This document shows, in pieces, positions 63,015 through 64,000 of a DNA stretch of 64,000 bases; positions within the stretch are counted from its first letter, which is position 1; each line of letters starts with the position of its first letter. Under the pieces are notes generated by a model, which saw only the letters and a program-made list of their open reading frames with translations, was not told the DNA's origin and made no database searches. This DNA comes from LMUY01 sp965199095. Lineage in GTDB: Bacteria > Pseudomonadota > Alphaproteobacteria > Acetobacterales > Acetobacteraceae. Made by a program: the position numbers and the translations under genes. The DNA lies in assembly GCA_965199095.1 (NCBI GenBank), contig CBDAQM010000003.1, forward strand, positions 620,001 through 684,000, in the 5' to 3' direction.

Positions 63015-64000
63015 ATGGGTGAGATCATCGAGACGGACGTGGCCATCGTCGGTGCGGGGCCGGTGGGTCTGTTCGCTGCGTTCGAATGCGGCATGCTGAA
63101 GCTGCGGGCGACCCTGATCGACGCCTTGGCGGAGGTGGGCGGACAATGCTCCGCGCTGTATCCGGAGAAGCCCATCTACGACATCCCCGCGCATCCGGCG
63201 ATCGCCGCCGGCCACCTGATCGCGCAGTTGGAACAACAGATCGCCCCGTTCGCGCCGCCCCGCCTGCTGGGCCGCCGGGTCGAGCGGCTGGAGGGCGGGC
63301 CCGGCGCCTTCACGCTCGGCACCGACCAGGGGGACACGGTGCATGCCCGCGCCGTGCTGCTGGCGGCCGGGGCCGGGGCGTTCGGCCCCAACCGGCCGCC
63401 GCTGGACGGGCTGGATGCGTTCGAACAGGGCGGCGCGGTGCAGTACCTGGTTCGCCGCCGCGCCGATTTCGCCGGCAAGCGGGTGGTGATCGCCGGCGGC
63501 GGCGACAGCGCGGTGGATTGGGCGCTGTCCCTGAAGGACGTTGCCGCCAAAGTTTACGTCGTCCATCGCCGTGCCAAGTTCCGCGCCGCGCCCGATACGG
63601 CGGCCCAACTGGAGGCGGCGGCGGCGAGGGGCGAGCTGGAGCTGGTCATTCCCTACCAACTGCACGGGCTGCACGGGGAGGGCGGCGCGCTGACCGGCGT
63701 GGAGGTGGCGCATATCGACGGATCCACCAAAATCCTGCAGGCGGACCGGCTGCTGCCGTTCTTCGGCCTTTCCATGGACCTCGGCCCAGTTGCCGGCTGG
63801 GGGCTGGACCTGGAACGCCACCACGTGCAGGTCGACCCGTCCACCTGCCAGACCAGCGTGCCGGGCGTGTTCGCGATCGGCGATGTGGTGACCTATGCCG
63901 GCAAGCTGAAGCTGATCCTGCAGGGCTTCAGCGAGGCGGCCGTCGCCGCCCACGCCATCTACCCGCTCGTGCATCCCAACCAGGCGCTGCATTTCGAATA
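63015..64000 (+). CDS. Ferredoxin-NADP+ reductase, type 2 (thioredoxin-reductase fold), incomplete at window end
   Basis: At least 328 residues; the frame is still open at the window edge (ends ALHFE plus two bases). FAD fold DVAIVGAGPVGLFAAFECGM; VGGQCSALYPEKPIYDIPA, which replaces the CxxC of thioredoxin reductase, so it is not a disulfide reductase; NADP fold VVIAGGGDSAVDWALSL; C-terminal GVFAIGDVVTYAGKLKLIL. It transfers electrons between ferredoxin and NADP(H). It is divergent from tsaE with an 80-bp gap. Confidence 0.92.
   Translation, partial: MGEIIETDVAIVGAGPVGLFAAFECGMLKLRATLIDALAEVGGQCSALYPEKPIYDIPAHPAIAAGHLIAQLEQQIAPFAPPRLLGRRVERLEGGPGAFTLGTDQGDTVHARAVLLAAGAGAFGPNRPPLDGLDAFEQGGAVQYLVRRRADFAGKRVVIAGGGDSAVDWALSLKDVAAKVYVVHRRAKFRAAPDTAAQLEAAAARGELELVIPYQLHGLHGEGGALTGVEVAHIDGSTKILQADRLLPFFGLSMDLGPVAGWGLDLERHHVQVDPSTCQTSVPGVFAIGDVVTYAGKLKLILQGFSEAAVAAHAIYPLVHPNQALHFE

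Noticed and set aside
63015..64000. Thioredoxin reductase
   Set aside because: The redox CxxC motif is absent (GGQCSALYP instead), which marks type 2 ferredoxin-NADP reductase.

Overview
This window is a high-GC chromosomal segment dense in genes on both strands. It looks like an alphaproteobacterium, most plausibly an Acetobacteraceae/Rhodospirillales-type organism. That is inferred from the conserved neighbourhoods (SUV3-like helicase / S4 protein / ferredoxin / CarD; trxA-addA-addB-nucleotidyltransferase-tsaE), an E1-beta with its own lipoyl domain, UbiH-type ubiquinone synthesis and a type 2 ferredoxin-NADP reductase. I saw no rRNA, tRNA or CRISPR array.

Layout, left to right. 0.3-4.6 kb: ftsK, then amtB and glnK (one overlapping pair behind a sigma54-like promoter). 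4.8-11.3 kb: a UbiH-like hydroxylase and the complete pyruvate dehydrogenase set pdhA-pdhB-pdhC-lpd, with compound hairpin repeats on both sides of lpd. 11.4-18.4 kb: a membrane TPR protein diverging from cysD-cysNC (sulfate activation to PAPS). After these come an unusual fusion of an alpha/beta hydrolase with a gluconate-dehydrogenase-subunit-3 domain and an overlapping GMC oxidoreductase. 18.4-23.1 kb: cysS, an SpoU-type RNA methyltransferase, and an MBOAT acyltransferase with a membrane-anchored partner.

23.4-27.8 kb is a mobile-element nest. Two copies of one IS4-type element (IS-A) each sit inside a palindromic repeat with 12-bp target duplications. A different IS4-type element (IS-B) sits exactly at the right end of the second copy. 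28.1-31.2 kb: pstS-pstC-pstA behind a clear Pho box, without pstB or phoU. 31.3-37.7 kb: a cytochrome b561 and a complete heavy-metal RND efflux operon (outer membrane, adaptor, pump). 37.9-44.8 kb: oxalate decarboxylase, three small exported proteins, a glutathione S-transferase, a Bcr/CflA drug transporter and a methyltransferase. 44.8-49.7 kb: a SirB1-like protein overlapping thiC (with TPP riboswitch), a MarR regulator and an M17 aminopeptidase. 49.8-54.1 kb: SUV3-like helicase, S4 protein, fdxA and CarD. 54.3-55.0 kb: an AT-rich orphan gene and a gene remnant. 55.0-64 kb: trxA, addA, addB, a sugar nucleotidyltransferase and tsaE on the minus strand, then a ferredoxin-NADP reductase that runs off the end.

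Most of the window is core metabolism and repair. The parts that look least ordinary are the IS nest and its palindromic host repeat, the hydrolase/dehydrogenase fusion next to the PAPS genes, the hairpin repeat family and the AT-rich orphan. I did not find a clear new defence or secretion system. All calls come from reading sequence and translated proteins; no database search was run.
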